Assembly (NCBI GenBank): GCA_029948255.1
Contig: JALIZF010001503.1
Span: 62,001 to 126,000, forward strand
Length of the DNA stretch: 64,000 nt
Source of the DNA: Telmatactis stephensoni
Taxonomy: Eukaryota; Cnidaria; Anthozoa; Actiniaria; Isophelliidae
Reading direction: 5' to 3'
A program made the translations under genes and the position numbers. Below the pieces are notes generated by a model. The model searched no databases. It had not been told where the DNA came from and worked only from the letters and a program-made list of their open reading frames with translations. Shown here piece by piece: positions 1-55,605 of this stretch; positions within the stretch are counted from its first letter, which is position 1, and each line of letters begins with the position of its first letter.

Positions 1-978
1 TCTCTCTCTAGAGCTCTCATCAACGTAAAGCCACTCCTTTTCTGACAGTTCCTTTACAGTTCCAGTGGGAAATAAATTGTGGTTTTTCTCATAAGGAACC
101 ATCTTTTTTCTCTGCAAAGGTGGCTCGTGGATGACTCCAAGTTGCGTTGACATCAAGCCTGCTCTAGGTGTAGACACATTGCTTTCTAATTCAAACGGAA
201 TAACAGATCGAGTTATTTCCCCTTTCACTGTATGTGGTCTTCTGGAGTGAAACGTCTTATAGTGGCTCTTGTACTCTGAGTGATACCTCTGTGTATTGTA
301 AAGGAATTGTCAAAAGAATTCAGTATTGGTAGAATTTGGTGATACCTTTTTGCACACAGAATATAATACTGAAGCTAATTGCATATCTCTCCGTGGCCTT
401 CTGGAAATTGTTATGAGGAAAGATGAATCAAAAGAAATACATAACCTTATTTGTACAGTAGAGAGATTGCGTTGATCATGGAATATCTTCCCATGCGATT
501 GCACTTACAACCTCCTGGACTGTCATTTAATTCACCGTCACTACAAAACTTTAAACAAACTTTATGTAGTATTTAATCACTACATTTATCATTTTGGCAT
601 ATGAAAAAACCCTTGTAATTACTTCACACTTGTACGAACAGTGTCGAAACATTGTAAGGGATAATTAAGCCGCTTTGTGTTGAGTTGAAACACAATACAC
701 CTTACTACCTATATTTGCAGTGTACATAGTTAAGCTTGGCTCTCGAGACATGTCCAGAAGAATTCAAGAATCTGAGTCGAGGGCATAAATCTTAAAGCGA
801 TTCACTAACATTCTTCGATTAATCAACTTTTCTTCTTTTACTGCAATGGATGGAGATCACGAAGTAAAGCTGAAATTGCGATCAAGCAAAATACGCGCCA
901 AAATTCTCCATGTGTGAAGATGCTCATTTCTTCAATAAAACTTTATCTTACCTTCGATCGCGAGCGATTATCAGGCAT
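1..978 (-). CDS. MDM1: MDM1-like protein, N-terminal two coding exons (partial)
   Basis: Coding exons read on the minus strand: 978-952 (starts MPDNRSRSK, ends AAG before gtaaga) and 288-1 (after a pyrimidine-rich ..cacag acceptor), joined in phase 0 and open to the window edge (105 codons). The second exon contains SEYKSHYK and GLMSTQLGVIHEPPLQRKK followed by MVPY. This matches the N-terminus of MDM1 as I recall it (SEYQRNF; GLRSDQLGITKEP; RRVPY). MDM1 is a microtubule-binding centriole protein that restrains centriole duplication; SEY-type repeats bind microtubules. The start ATG at 978 is the only one that splices in frame to the conserved block. It lies head-to-head with neurobeachin, 213 bp between start codons. 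The family call rests on about 40 recognisable residues, so it is probable rather than certain; most of the gene lies outside the window. Confidence 0.75.
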
Positions 979-1191
979 TTTGCTCACTTGAAATATTCTA
1001 GCTTCTAATTTGACCCTAGAAGGAGTTTAACTTGAAGAGAAAGAAGGTAAATACAGAATAAAAACGGCTCAAAGTGCTTCAAATGTTGACTGCTCTTGAA
1101 GATGTCGGTGTTTTGGTTACGAAGGACGCGTCCAGCTGGTCATCGTAGCGAGGCTGCTACTGCGCCTGCGCATCAACTGGAATGGACAAAC
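979..1191. promoter_or_regulatory. Bidirectional promoter between MDM1-like and neurobeachin
   Basis: Only 213 bp separate the two divergent start codons. On the neurobeachin side there is an NRF1-like palindrome TGCGCCTGCGCA at 1161-1172. A YY1-like AAACATGGCGGA (1188-1199) overlaps the neurobeachin ATG. No TATA box is placed convincingly. Such TATA-less, NRF1/YY1 architecture is typical of divergent housekeeping promoters; shared regulation is inferred. Confidence 0.55.
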
Positions 1192-46697
<45,506 letters not shown>

Positions 46698-47108
46698 ACA
46701 CGTCCAAACTAGGTGTATAATATCATTAACTATAAATACTTTCCTATAGGGTCCGGTTGTTTGAAGGGCGATTATTGTCATCAATGCTTTTCTTGAGATT
46801 TAATCCTGGTTATTAGTCTTAGCGCTAATCTTCTTTCAAACAACCAGCTCCAGGCTGATATATTCTGATACTGCTGTACTGTTTGATTTGTACAAATAAG
46901 CTTGAAAAGCAATCGATTTTTCATTGGCCTCACTGCAGACTGTAAACATTCAACATCCTTGTAAAATCCGTTCGCGAAATCTTTCGAGCTCTCAGTAAAA
47001 GAGTTCGTAACAGCTACCGCAACGCGCGTTGCCCTTCAGGTCTTGCAAAGAGGCTAATGTATATGATAATACTAGTAGAATTGATATAAGAGTAACGGTA
47101 TTTCATAA

Positions 47109-47266
47109 TAGCCTTCTCCGCAGGCAACTGTTCGCTTTTTCGCTTTGGGCCTCCTGTGTTTTAGGCACGTAGTGGCCTCCTTTTCCCTCCTCCTTTTCGT
47201 CCCCAGTCTTTTTTCTTCTCAACATTTCGCACAGGAAGCCCAAAAGGTTGCCTGCGGAGGAGGCTA
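47109..47266. mobile_element. MULE-type MITE (TAGCCTCCTCCGCAGGCA family), copy 2
   Basis: 158 bp in inverse orientation to copy 1, with a near-identical end (GGCAACCTTTTGGGCTTCCT on minus) and a perfect 9-bp target-site duplication ATTTCATAA. Confidence 0.88.
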
Positions 47267-47804
47267 ATTTCATAATAAGCTGTAAGTACTGTAAAACGTA
47301 AATTAGACTAATGTATAGGGCAGTAGCTCGTTTATAACACGAAACGTGGTGTTAGTCTTGACGGCGAAGTAGCGAAGTATAGAATATAATTTTTCTTTTT
47401 TGCGCGGTAGATCATGGTACATCTACTGCGTTCTTCCATGGAGTATATACCCATACCATACTACAATGCAAGTAGCGTTCGTCGTTTTCAAAAGCAGTCA
47501 AAATCAGAATCAGTAAATTTTGAGAAATGATACCAGTATAAACTTAGTTATACGCAGTTAATTAAATTAGGATTTTTTTAATGAATCAATTAATGAATCA
47601 CAAATGGTTTGCATCAATAGACCATTAGTATTTAAGACAATTTAAGATAATATTAATATAATATTAGTTGTATCAGGGAAAGTATGTAGACACTCAATGT
47701 ACCAGGAGTTCTAATGGCTGGTTTTGAGTAGAGACGCAAAACACAATCGGATTCTTAACTGTTTATAGTGCTGACCGAGCTCAATAGTGCAAACGCTAAG
47801 GTCG

Positions 47805-47938
47805 TGTTGGTATGAAGGCAAAATGTTTCTGTATCTGGCGATAACTCTCAGTTTTCAGTGTTTTCCGTGGAGAAACTAAAACAAAAGAATTATCCCAGCT
47901 ACCAGGAACAACTTGCCTATATGAAAAGAGGTCTAAGC
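47805..47938. mobile_element. Degenerate relative of the 48481 hairpin
   Basis: TATGAAGGCAAAATG...GCGATAACTCT...AAAACAAAAGAATTATCCC...CCAGGAACAACTTGCC parallels the element at 48481-48613 with many changes. Confidence 0.55.
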
Positions 47939-48480
47939 CTATATGCGTGCGTCTTTAGTGAAAATCGAGCCTGATTTTCCAGTCAGCATTTTTACGTGTC
48001 AGGTAGCGTAGAACATATTGCACAACGTGGAAAATTCTGTAACATTTTGAATTGATCAAAAATAGCATACATAATCTTACTAGTGCATGCATTTAGCTGT
48101 ACAAAAGATATACAGCTATTTCAAGATAGGTTGTCTTGGAAATACTGAATAGTATATTTCAAGAATGAAATGCATGAGTCTTGCTCCAAGCGCGCGCAGC
48201 TTCAAAAGGATTGCCTTTGGGACGCAAATGTACTTGAGTTCTCAAAGCAAGAGACTTCCGTCTTGGAATGCAGTGTTCAGTATTACAATTTTTTTAATAG
48301 CTGTATATATAAATTATGTAATATAAATATAGTCTTTCTTGTTTTGCAGGCATCTTATTCCCTTCATTCTCCTTTTCCTACACAAGGATAGATGCCTGTA
48401 CTGATAATATACTTTAGACAGTCATTCTCAGAAAGATTGCCCATGACTTATTTCCATACTTCAAGAAATATTACGACTAA

Positions 48481-48613
48481 GGGCCCGTTCACATGAAGGC
48501 AAGTTGTCCCTACTAGCAGGGATAACTCTTTTGTTTTGTGTCCCCCAGAGAAAAGAAAACAAAAGAGTTATCCCTACTACCAGGGACAACTCGCCTTCAT
48601 GTGAACTGGCCCT
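48481..48613. mobile_element. 133-bp MITE hairpin
   Basis: GGGCCCGTTCACATGAAGGC, AGTTGTCCCTACTAGCAGGG and ATAACTCTTTTGTTTT pair with their complements around a short CCCCCAGAG loop region. Arms are nearly perfect, so insertion is young. Confidence 0.85.
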
Positions 48614-48952
48614 AACACAAGAAAACAGCTTTATCTTGACACTATTGCAATTTGTGGTGTTTTCATTTCTACGACACATCCACATCATTGTCAATAATAA
48701 TAACTGGTTGCTGTATAAGCGACGATTTCTGTCTGGTCACGTGACAGGTATTTCAATATGTTGCATGGACAACGTTTTAAGAACGACTATAGAATTAAAC
48801 AAACTGGTAAATGATTTAGTAAAGTAAATAATGTGAAGAATAGTCATTAAAAATGACAAAGCATCAAATAACGATTTATCTTGGGTGAAGGGATTTACCG
48901 GTAAAAAGGGTAAAGAAATAATAGAGTCTAGTTCCTTCAGCACGAAGCTGCA

Positions 48953-49353
48953 TAGTCCAGACCCAGGCCTCAATTTACCCCGCTACGCTTCGGTAAAACA
49001 GAGTCCAGAAGAACTTGCATGCGCATGCGTTACATGAACCAATCAGACACCGTAAAATTTTGGTGCATTGACCTAGTTACAAAGCTATCGTTGAAATTTT
49101 TCTGAATTAAATCAGCTATATGGGGCTTATTTTTTAAACGAATTCATCGAAGCAGTTAAGTATGCCTTCACTTGTACGAAGCACACGTTTTTACCCAAAT
49201 TGGAGCGTGTGACTTGTCAAAAGGCCTTGTAACCAGGTCACACCAAAATTTTACGGTGTCTGATTGGTTCATGTAACGCATGCGCATGCAACTTCTTCTG
49301 GACTCTGTTTTACCGAAGCGTAGCGGGGTAAAAAGAGGCCTGGGTCTGGACTA
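48953..49353. mobile_element. MULE-type MITE with 9-bp duplication, inserted near a SINE
   Basis: 401 bp; ends TAGTCCAGACCCAGGCCTC and complement, arms about 130 bp (containing GCATGCGCATGCGTTACATG and ACACCGTAAAATTTTGGTG). A perfect 9-bp target-site duplication GAAGCTGCA (48944-48952 and 49354-49362). It shares the terminal TAG..CTA with the TAGCCTCC family. Confidence 0.88.
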
Positions 49354-49362
49354 GAAGCTGCA

Positions 49363-49505
49363 TTGCTCCATTTTAAGGATATCTAAAGCTAATTAAAGCT
49401 ATTAAAGTGGAAAGCGGAAACAGGTGTGGGGATCGAACTTGGGACCTCCCTCTCAAAAAGCTGCGCACTGTCCAGGACTTTCTCCCACGTGACATTTGTT
49501 TGCGC
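49363..49505 (-). mobile_element. SINE family A copy, minus orientation
   Basis: On minus: GGTCCCAAGTTCGATCC (B box), then CACTTTAATAGCTTTAATTA and CCTTAAAATGGAGCAATG. The 3' side is interrupted by the 48953-49353 element. Confidence 0.65.
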
Positions 49506-50036
49506 GCATTTTCTGAAGTCCGAGAGCGTCCCTAACGCCCCGGTATAATAAACCCCTTGAGGTGTACAGTGTCACGTGCATAAACATGAACTAATATTGA
49601 TAAGTGGGACGTGCGTATCAGATAACCATTTCCCCAGTCCCTCCAAACCATACATTTCTTTATAATTTTTCACATATTGGAATGCCCGTCAAAGTCCATA
49701 TTCCACGTAATACAATGGAACTCCATAATTTGTATATTAATTTTGATGTGCTCTTTCACGTCATGGGGTTTATTTTTTTTTAATCACATTAAATATTCAA
49801 ACCAGTACCCAGTCCTAGGAGCTGAGACCGCAATGGTTTCTGGGTCTAATAATATTTGTGTTTTCATGTGTTTATCACCACTAATGGTCTCAATCGATGC
49901 TTGAAACGCCCACGTCTACGCGCTTCAAAAATTATCTAATTTGATTTTCCACTATTCGTTTTGGTTTCAACATTGTGTAAATAGCTACACACCAAAAATT
50001 GTTAAATGTGCATACTGTTATACGGTTCAAATAAAA

Positions 50037-50042
50037 TTTATT
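50037..50042 (-). terminator. Poly(A) signal of the septin gene
   Basis: AATAAA on the minus strand (TTTATT on plus) about 270 bp past the septin stop codon at 50310, in an AT-rich context. It is the first canonical hexamer downstream that I noticed. Confidence 0.45.
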
Positions 50043-50309
50043 AGAATATGATTTAAATATATCTGATAAACTGGTTACAAAGTGAAAGACTTTCGATATA
50101 TCAATGCTATCCCGAGAAAACATTTGCATCAAATAAATACTTTACGGATATTGTAGCAATCCAGTAAAAAGAACGGGTAAAAAGATAGCGCAAATTTAGC
50201 TGATTTTTACCTAGGGTAACATTGGAAAGAACGAAGGTATTTGTTCACTAAACAATTTAATTTAACAAGACGGTTTATAAAATCGTTTAGGACGAGAATA
50301 TTAGAATAA

Positions 50310-52345
50310 TTATTTCTTCTTGCTCTTTAGTTGTTCTTTAGCGACTTGGGCGGTGGCTTGCTGGGCTGAGGCTTGGGCTGCATTTAGTGCTGCCTTCTGT
50401 TTGGCAAACAAGTTGATTTCTTCCTCCTATAACATTCACAAATGTAACACAACTCAGTAATGAAAAGTTAAGGGTAGGAGACGAACAATCCGCAATCTGG
50501 AACGGTTTTGGAAGAACACTTCGGGAATGGGGCAAGATGTGAAGCGCTGATCAATATTGGCAAACCGAAAAATATCAGGAGCCGATATACTCACAAGCAT
50601 TTGACGTTTTTCCTCTATCTTTTTCTTTTCGTCAGATTGTACTTTCTTAAGATGGTCAAACTTGGCATGAAGCTGTGACAAAATAAACGTCAAAAATCAT
50701 AAATGAGTTGAACCGTCTTCAGTAAAAGGACATCAAAAGTATAAGGAAAGTTCGCTATGCTGTACAAATATTTCGTCCAGAATTTAATTACTTCTCAACT
50801 TCACGTAAGAAAGCAGTGAAACTACAAATAAATGAAATATTATGTACCTCTTGTTCTGAACTCTTCAACTCGCTTTCCTTGTCCTTAACTTTCTGCACAA
50901 ATCTCTGCCTCATCTTTTCCTCTCTTTCCTGGAATTCTTGCATGTACTCTTTTCTGCGCTGTTCATAAGTCTCTTGTAGGCTGCGTGCTTCGGTGTTTTC
51001 ATCACCATCACTGAATCCCATCTCTTCCAGTTTGCTTTGTCGGTAGAGTTCAAAGTGTGTAGAGTGGGTCTTATCGATAAGGGCTTGCATGTTGGTCCTA
51101 AAAACGTTCGAGACGAGAAAACACTGAGAACCTAAAACACATTTCAAGACTTCGCAAATCCGTAAGGACTGACTCTTCTGTTCTCGTCGAAATCACTGAA
51201 CGAAAATTAACCAAAGGAATTGGACAAAATAGGACGAAACTCATCCTCAGGGACCCAGGGCGAAAGGGGAGGGGGAGGGAAAGGCGTCCTTTTCCCCTTT
51301 CCCTTTCCTTCCCCCTCCCCCTCCCCCTCCCCTTTCGCCCTGGGTCCCCGAGGATGGACGAAACTTGGTAATGGACAAAAAACATACCACGTGATGTGTA
51401 AAATTAAAAGGGACTGCTTCTCAGAGTCCCAAGCACAACAAAACCTATCGAAAATAATGCCGCTTTTTAGCAAAATTAAAGCCTTCACACACCCTCACCT
51501 GATCAACATTTCTCGTAGCTTTACAAAGTCACAGTGATTTTCATTCTCAACTACAAAAGCATACAAAAAATTTGATTAGATAATTACCAATACATTTACA
51601 TCCTCAATCATACAGATAGTTCTAACCTTCTACTGTTCCCCAAGGATAAATACGACCTCGACATTTTTGTTTATTGACGATAACTTCATCTCGACTGCCA
51701 ACAACGGCAAAAGGCATCTCTCCCTAATGAACAAATATCATGGATTCAAACAAAGTTTATGCTCTTGCACGTGCCTACTTATTTGGGTCGCTGTCCAATG
51801 TCTTCAAGTCCTTGTACAATTATTGGGGCATACTGTACTCTCACACACACTACCACTACATTCTAATATTCTATGTATACAACTCTCAGCTCACTAGTTA
51901 GTTTTTACCGAGGAAGGAAAACTGAAGACCTGGACAAAGACCCTCAAAGCAAGGAAGAGAATGAACTAACATACTCAAGTCACATGTGATGCCCTGTCTG
52001 GGAATTGAACCTGGGGGCACAGAGGTGACAGACAAGTTAGTGTTCTCACAACCTGGCCACCCTTACTTCCCATGCCTGGCTCTTGGTGGTAGTGAACTAG
52101 CAATAATGTCCTTTGATATGAGTTACAAGAGATAGAGTGATGTGTGATTGCTGTTGAGGGTAGTTTTGTTAACTTACATTCATTGCATTGTTCATTTCGG
52201 CAACAGTTTCATCATCAGTAGGGAATTTGTAAAGCTCTACTCCATTGCTCTCCAGTTCTTCCATAATCTTAAAAAAGAAAATAAATATTGATTAACAATC
52301 TCTCCTAAACACACACTTGCAGTAAAAAACGAGAATACAACAATA

Positions 52346-52398
<53 letters not shown>

Positions 52399-55348
52399 TC
52401 AAATGGTTACCTTTGCTTTGAACTGTGTTAATTCACCCCTGGCAATGGTGTCAGATTTGGCAATAACAGGAATGATGTTGACCTTGAAATAAACAAAAAA
52501 TAGACTAAGTTAAGACCCAGATGCACAATGCAAATTTGCACACAACACAGAATTGCACCATGCATCCAGCCCTGCAACAGTTGTACACAAACATTGCACA
52601 TTTAGGATTGAGATCTACTATCTGCAGCTTCTGCAACATCCTTTGTCTCTCAGCATCTTCTACAAGTATATAACCAGTGGCACAATACCCAGCTAATATA
52701 AATACCTACCTTTTTATCAAGCTTTTTCATGCACATCAAGTCAAGAGACTTTATACTGTAAAAACAAGCAAATGAACCATCAAACTGGAGCTATTTTTTA
52801 TTACCAAATTTGGATGAAAAATAAATAATGATAATTAAAAAATTGCCATTCATCAGCTAAAAAATTATATGTAGCCTTTTCCAACAAATTCATTTTGTAG
52901 TTAAGCAATTGAATCAGTGGATATGTTGTGATTTGAAATTATGTTTTGGTTTTAAAAATTATTCAAACCAGTTTTATTTTTTGCATTATACTTATTATGA
53001 TCATATTCTGGAACAATAGAAAATAAAAACTAAACCAAAATCATTTTAAACCACAACATTAACTGTAGTAGGTCCCTTTTTTGTGCAACCAAGGTGAAAT
53101 AGCTTTCAGCTTTCAGACTTCAGTAGTTTAGAATGTATTACAGGGCACAGTATACTGTACATGGGTGATTCAAGTATGCCATATGTACTTACGAGTGTCC
53201 TGTGGGAGATATGAAGTATAAACATACATGAACTCTGCTATCACTGAATGTATTCATGGCTCTTCTGATCTTCATCTCTTGATGAAGGTAGGTCTCAAAC
53301 TGCTGGTCAATGTAGTCTATGATTGGAACATGACTGCAAAATAAATAAATCAGTATCACTTGACCTGATTTCTATTAATAAATCATAATTAACTTGATAC
53401 ATAGCAATGATCTTCAGGGTTGTCAAAAAGGTTTAATGTAGCTGCAGAATGAACTTTAATTAGTAGACAGCACTGTGAACTGTAGCAGACCCACAAAAAC
53501 CTCAGAGTAGCCAGTGATAATGTGGAAAACCTCAGAGCAGCTGGCAGTATCACCAGTCACTTTTTAACAACCCTGGATCTTGTAAGTTGTTTTAATTTGT
53601 ACTACTGACAGTATTCTGTGTCTCAGAAGGCCAACTGTTGGCTGACGCCAACAAGAGGTTTGGTACATTATTCTTTACTATTACCCTGCATCTTAGCATT
53701 TGTTTGAATAAGACATTAATGCCGACTACAGTGCATAGCACAGTCATATGAAAACTTCTTCACATATAGTGTACCTGTCATCTTTGTTGATCTGGTCACC
53801 ATAGCCCACTGTGTCAACAATTGTCAGCTTTAGCCTCACATTGCTTTCTTTTAGATCTAAAATTTAGGACAAATAAAATTTGATATGACTTTTAATTCCA
53901 GTCTGCCAACTAAATAAAATCAGAAATAATGGAACAACCCCTGTGAAAACAAACCTTATGCATGTATCAATGTTTAGCTCAAAAGGGGTGTGTGTGTGTG
54001 TGGGAATGGTGGGGTGGGGTCGGGCATAATTATGTGGGGCAATTGTATTTTTTAATAATTTTTGATATTAAAATTCCTCACCCTGGGGATAGAAACATGA
54101 GTCAAATTAGATCAAATTTCCCTACCTGGACAGCAATAAAATACCCATTCTAAAAATATGCCAACATACCTCTTTGTGCATCTCAGCAAAATTATAATAG
54201 TGGAACACAGGGCTAGTGCCCAATCCTCCACGTTGTCAGGTTTAAATGTCCCATTTCTGAGTTACACTTCACTTGCCACGTACAAAAGTATCAAGATGAG
54301 GCTACGTTCATAAAGCTAAGTCATTTGTAACAAGACAAAAGTTTTATCACGTAGCCTCCTTCTGAGTCCTTTGTATTGTGGCAGGCGAAGCATATCTCGC
54401 AACTGGACTATTATCTCTAGGTAAACTTGTAGTATACAAAGTAATAATTATACAATATCTATTATCTACATATTATCTTACTATAGCTGTGGTTTTCAAT
54501 CTGTACTCCTGGTAGATGATGTGAATGAGGTTCACCTAAACAAACATGTACACCATTGTCAATATCTTCACATCCTCATAAAAGTTTAACAAATTTATTC
54601 GTGAAAGAAACTGAAAATATCAGGGATAAAATCAATGTCTGTAATTCGCTTAAAACATTTTGTTTTCTAACAAAATATTCACAAAAATGGTAATCCTTTG
54701 TTGAGAAGAATTGTTTTGAAAATAAAAATACAATTTTTTCAGTGCTGATTTTAAATTCTGTGCGTCCACCTGTTGCGCGCGGATCTCGTGGTGTTAAAAT
54801 TCGTATTCAAATAGTGAAGGGGAAACGCCTTTCATTCATGTCAAACATTAATCACAACAAACTTTTCATTTTTCCACAGATTTGTTAGTAAATAAAAAAA
54901 TGTTTTAGGGGATAATACCTTCAAATGCTGTCTTGAATAAGCAATCCATCAACGTGGATTTCCCGATGCCGGTCTCACCTGAAATGTACAAAAGTGAGTT
55001 GAAGGTTACTCGACGAAAAAATTGAACGGAAATAGTTCTCAAACCACCGCCATTCCGTCATTCTGAAGAGAAGGATTTTAAAATTCAAAAAGTCCACCAA
55101 TTCTACGGTTACTTGCCTACCTATACATAAAATGTTGAAGGCAAAACCTCGATTCACGGATTTGTTTACAAGCTGATCGGGTAAACTGTCAAAACCAACA
55201 TGACCCGCCAAACGTAGCTGACGTCCGTCCGCACCCTAAAATCGAGATAAAATACCACGAAACATCAATTTCATGTCCATAAAACAACAGATACAACAGT
55301 GGGCGAGCTTACCAATGTTCTACAATAATCTGTGACAGCGGAAGACAT
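50310..55348 (-). CDS. SEPT6-like: Septin, SEPT6 group, complete 14-exon gene
   Basis: GTP-binding cytoskeletal protein forming hetero-oligomeric filaments in cytokinesis and cortical scaffolding. Exons in coding order on the minus strand: 55348-55313, 55235-55121, 54978-54919, 54535-54482, 53856-53775, 53333-53193, 52755-52710, 52482-52411, 52267-52178, 51723-51627, 51550-51499, 51097-50848, 50672-50595, 50426-50310: 429 aa, every junction in phase. Motifs: [20 protein letters not shown]-loop [22 protein letters not shown] (G3); AKSD (G4); septin element [20 protein letters not shown]; then a coiled coil ([20 protein letters not shown]) and an Ala/Gln/Lys-rich tail ending in KSKKK. The [19 protein letters not shown] signature places it with SEPT6/8/10/11/14. 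In the SEPT6 group the usual switch I threonine is missing and these septins hydrolyse GTP poorly; exon 4 here ([12 protein letters not shown]) agrees. Confidence 0.96.
51241..51357. mobile_element. Palindromic GC-rich MITE in septin intron 11
   Basis: TCATCCTCAGGGACCCAGGG and GCGAAAGGGGAGGGGGAGGG pair with their complements. Confidence 0.8.
51896..52075 (-). mobile_element. tRNA-derived SINE, family B, copy 1 (minus)
   Basis: On minus: A-box-like GGTGGCCAGGTTGTGAG, B box GGTTCAATTCC, then GCATCACATGTGACTTGAGT and TTAGTTCATTCTCTTCCTTG. Same family as 60627-60745. In septin intron 9. Confidence 0.75.
52345..52398. repeat. (CAA)n microsatellite beside a septin splice donor
   Basis: About 17 CAA units, ending 13 bp from the exon 8 donor of the septin (exon end 52411 on minus). 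Confidence 0.9.
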
Positions 55349-55605
55349 GATTTGAGGTCCTAATTTACGATCAAATGCGAGTAAAATCCTCAGTTACTCA
55401 AACCACAATAAAGGAATGTCACAATGCATGAGCCTGTAATCGTGTGAACCAGCGGAATCCTTACTTCCGTTGCACAGCGGTCTTCCCCATTACTCTCCCT
55501 AGTCTTGCTCGGTAAACCGAAGACCAAAGGCTTGAAATGTTGTTGTTTGTTGACTGTCATCGTAAAAATATAGTTTTTCAAGACTAATTTTATATCAATT
55601 TAGAC
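55349..55605. promoter_or_regulatory. Bidirectional promoter between septin and MICU
   Basis: 257 bp separate the divergent start codons of the septin (55348, minus) and the MICU gene (55606, plus). An ETS-type ACTTCCG core lies at about 55463-55469 and a Runx-like AACCACA near 55400. No TATA box is evident. The MICU ATG sits three bases after ..tcaatttag, so a 5'UTR intron acceptor there is possible. Shared promoter activity is inferred from spacing. Confidence 0.5.

Larger units (their letters stand above)
46698..50036. other. Convergent intergenic spacer, repeat-rich
   Basis: Between the neurobeachin stop and the septin poly(A) signal no gene is supported. It contains the MULE-type and other MITEs and the SINE listed separately, with AT-rich unique DNA between. 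Confidence 0.7.
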
